Part shown: positions 4,227 to 5,447 of the stretch, piece after piece | Position numbering within the stretch: position 1 is the first letter of the stretch | How the letters are laid out: the number at the start of each line of letters is the position of its first letter | From: Dialister sp. CAG:486 | GTDB lineage: Bacteria > Bacillota > Negativicutes > Veillonellales > Dialisteraceae | Reading direction: 5' to 3' | Length of the DNA stretch: 5,447 bases | Assembly (NCBI GenBank): GCA_000434475.1 | Contig: FR879599.1 | Location: 1 to 5,447, forward strand | Made by a program: the position numbers and the translations under genes | Notes under the pieces: model-generated | What the model saw: the letters and a program-made list of their open reading frames with translations, nothing else | What the model was told of the DNA's origin: nothing | Database searches by the model: none

Positions 4227-5402
4227 ATGAACAACATGCTTTATCTCACGATCTTCCTTGGCGTCATGACGGCAATGGCGCCGTTGTCGACGGATATGTA
4301 CCTGCCTTCGCTGCCGGAGATCGCTTCTGATTTTCATATTTCCACTTCGATGACGCAGTCGACGCTCACGATGACGATGGTGGGGATGGCGGTCGGGCAG
4401 GTCCTGGGCGGGCCTGTCTCGGATCGGCTGGGGCGCAAGGTACCGCTCCTTATCGGCATGATGGGCTTCACGATGGCATCTTTGGGCTGTGCGTGGACGG
4501 AGGAGATCCATCTCTTCCTGGCTTTCCGTTTTTTGCAGGGGCTCTCCGGCGCTTTCGGCATCGTGATCGCCCGTGCAGTGGCGCGTGATGTGGTGGAAGG
4601 GCCTGCGCTGATGCAGTTCATGGCGCTCCTCATGATGGTGAATGGCCTCGCTCCGATCGCGGCGCCTGTCGCAGGGGCGCAGGTTCTGCGTTTCACGGAC
4701 TGGCACGGGATCTTCATTTTCCTTGTCGGGATCGGGCTGGTGCAGATGGGCTTGACGATGCATTTCAAGGAAACGCTGAAGAAGGGGGAGCGTGTGCGAA
4801 GCTTCACGGAGGGCTTTGCCGCCTTTGCCGTGCTGGTGAGAAATCGCTATTTCTTCGGCCAGTGTCTTCTGCAGTGTTTCTACTTCGGCGCGTTCTTTTC
4901 CTACATCGCGGGATCCGTCTTTCTTTTTCAGAATATCTATGGCGTCTCGCCGCAGACGTACAGCTATATCTTCGGCGGCATCGGTCTCGGTCTCATGCTG
5001 ATGGGCGTGCTTCCGGCGAAGATGGCAGGGGTGGTCGAGGAAATCACCTTTCTCAAGGTATCACTCGTGGTGCCTTTCGTGATGTCGCTCTTCTTCCTTG
5101 CGGGCATTGTACTGGGCGCGCCGATCGGTTACACGCTCGTTGTGCTTTTCTTGACCGTCATCCCGCTCTCGCTCATGGGGGCGTCGTCGACCTCGCTCTC
5201 GCTGTCCCGCTGCGGAAAGAATGCGGGGAGCGCGTCGGCGCTTCTGGGCTTTTTCAATATGATCCTGGGCGGCGCGCTGATGCCGCTCACGGGGGTCGCC
5301 GGCGACCACTCCGCACTCCCGATGGGGATTATCATGGTTCTCTGCTATGCTCTTTCGCTCGTCGTTTTCCGTCTGATGATCTGGCCGGAGCATAAGAAGT
5401 GA
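4227..5402 (+). CDS. Bcr/CflA-type multidrug efflux MFS transporter
   Basis: A complete 391-residue inner-membrane protein, close to the roughly 400 of E. coli Bcr. It is predicted to be a 12-helix drug:H+ antiporter (DHA1 group) that exports hydrophobic compounds; the substrate cannot be told from sequence. Helix 1 carries the family signature STDMYLPSLPEI (residues 21-32), where D23 is the conserved acidic residue. The loop between helices 2 and 3 has MFS motif A, GPVSDRLGRK (62-71). Helix 4 has motif B, RFLQGLSGAFG (101-111), with R101 implicated in proton coupling in relatives, followed by IARAVARD (114-121), typical of Bcr/CflA. APIAAPVAGA in helix 5 corresponds to the antiporter motif C region. 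The second half continues with hydrophobic helices to a short charged tail (PEHKK). The gene is monocistronic: repeats precede it and a terminator follows 11 bp after the stop. GC-rich third positions match chromosomal genes. No local regulator is present. Confidence 0.95.
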   Translation: MNNMLYLTIFLGVMTAMAPLSTDMYLPSLPEIASDFHISTSMTQSTLTMTMVGMAVGQVLGGPVSDRLGRKVPLLIGMMGFTMASLGCAWTEEIHLFLAFRFLQGLSGAFGIVIARAVARDVVEGPALMQFMALLMMVNGLAPIAAPVAGAQVLRFTDWHGIFIFLVGIGLVQMGLTMHFKETLKKGERVRSFTEGFAAFAVLVRNRYFFGQCLLQCFYFGAFFSYIAGSVFLFQNIYGVSPQTYSYIFGGIGLGLMLMGVLPAKMAGVVEEITFLKVSLVVPFVMSLFFLAGIVLGAPIGYTLVVLFLTVIPLSLMGASSTSLSLSRCGKNAGSASALLGFFNMILGGALMPLTGVAGDHSALPMGIIMVLCYALSLVVFRLMIWPEHKK

Positions 5403-5413
5403 GAAGTGGTGGT

Positions 5414-5446
5414 GCGGCGCGTCTTATTTGGATGCGCCGCTTTTTT
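5414..5446 (+). terminator. Intrinsic terminator of the MFS exporter gene
   Basis: GCGGCGCGTC (5414-5423) pairs with GATGCGCCGC (5431-5440), ten pairs with one G-T, around a 7-nt loop, followed by six Ts (5441-5446). It starts 11 bp after the stop codon. A textbook rho-independent terminator. Confidence 0.93.
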
Positions 5447-5447
5447 G

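Noticed and set aside
4203..4807. Minus-strand frames of 186 and 157 residues opposite the MFS gene
   Set aside because: Shadows of a GC-rich membrane-protein gene, with low-complexity His/Arg composition and no family motifs.

Overview
The window looks like chromosome from a Negativicutes bacterium, the diderm Firmicutes such as Dialister, Selenomonas, Megasphaera and Veillonella. The main clue is the gene at the left edge. It encodes a porin that joins a C-terminal piece of an S-layer-homology (SLH) domain to a coiled coil and an outer-membrane beta-barrel, the OmpM-type architecture typical of that class. The genus cannot be fixed from this sequence alone.

Layout, left to right. (1) 1-1140 (+): 3' part of the OmpM-like porin, followed by a UUCG-loop hairpin terminator whose flanking A and T runs let it work in both directions. 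(2) 1288-2625 (-): a complete AAA-type ATPase with a DUF4143 C-terminal half, convergent with the porin. (3) 2640-3336: about 700 bp without a secure gene. It holds four exact-period 33-bp units directly upstream of the ATPase, a possible 86-codon reading frame running through them, a near-consensus promoter inside the unit nearest the ATPase, a perfect 12-bp palindrome, an orphan plus-strand terminator, and several GC-rich hairpin repeats. (4) 3337-3732 (+): a small DUF559 endonuclease-like gene bracketed by two identical 115-bp repeats. (5) 3741-4196: stacked repeats, namely the second 115-bp copy, a 189-bp element with 34-nt imperfect terminal inverted repeats, and a partial third hairpin copy. 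(6) 4227-5402 (+): a Bcr/CflA-type major facilitator drug exporter, closed by a strong intrinsic terminator.

The genes do not form one pathway. The porin and exporter are housekeeping or envelope functions. The ATPase and DUF559 gene are typical accessory genes embedded in repeat-rich DNA. The two most notable structures are the 33-bp (11-codon) array fused to the ATPase start region, and the DUF559 gene between identical multi-hairpin repeats whose diverged relatives keep their base pairing. Repeat identities, hairpins and reading frames were read directly from the sequence; family names rest on motif recognition without a database search.
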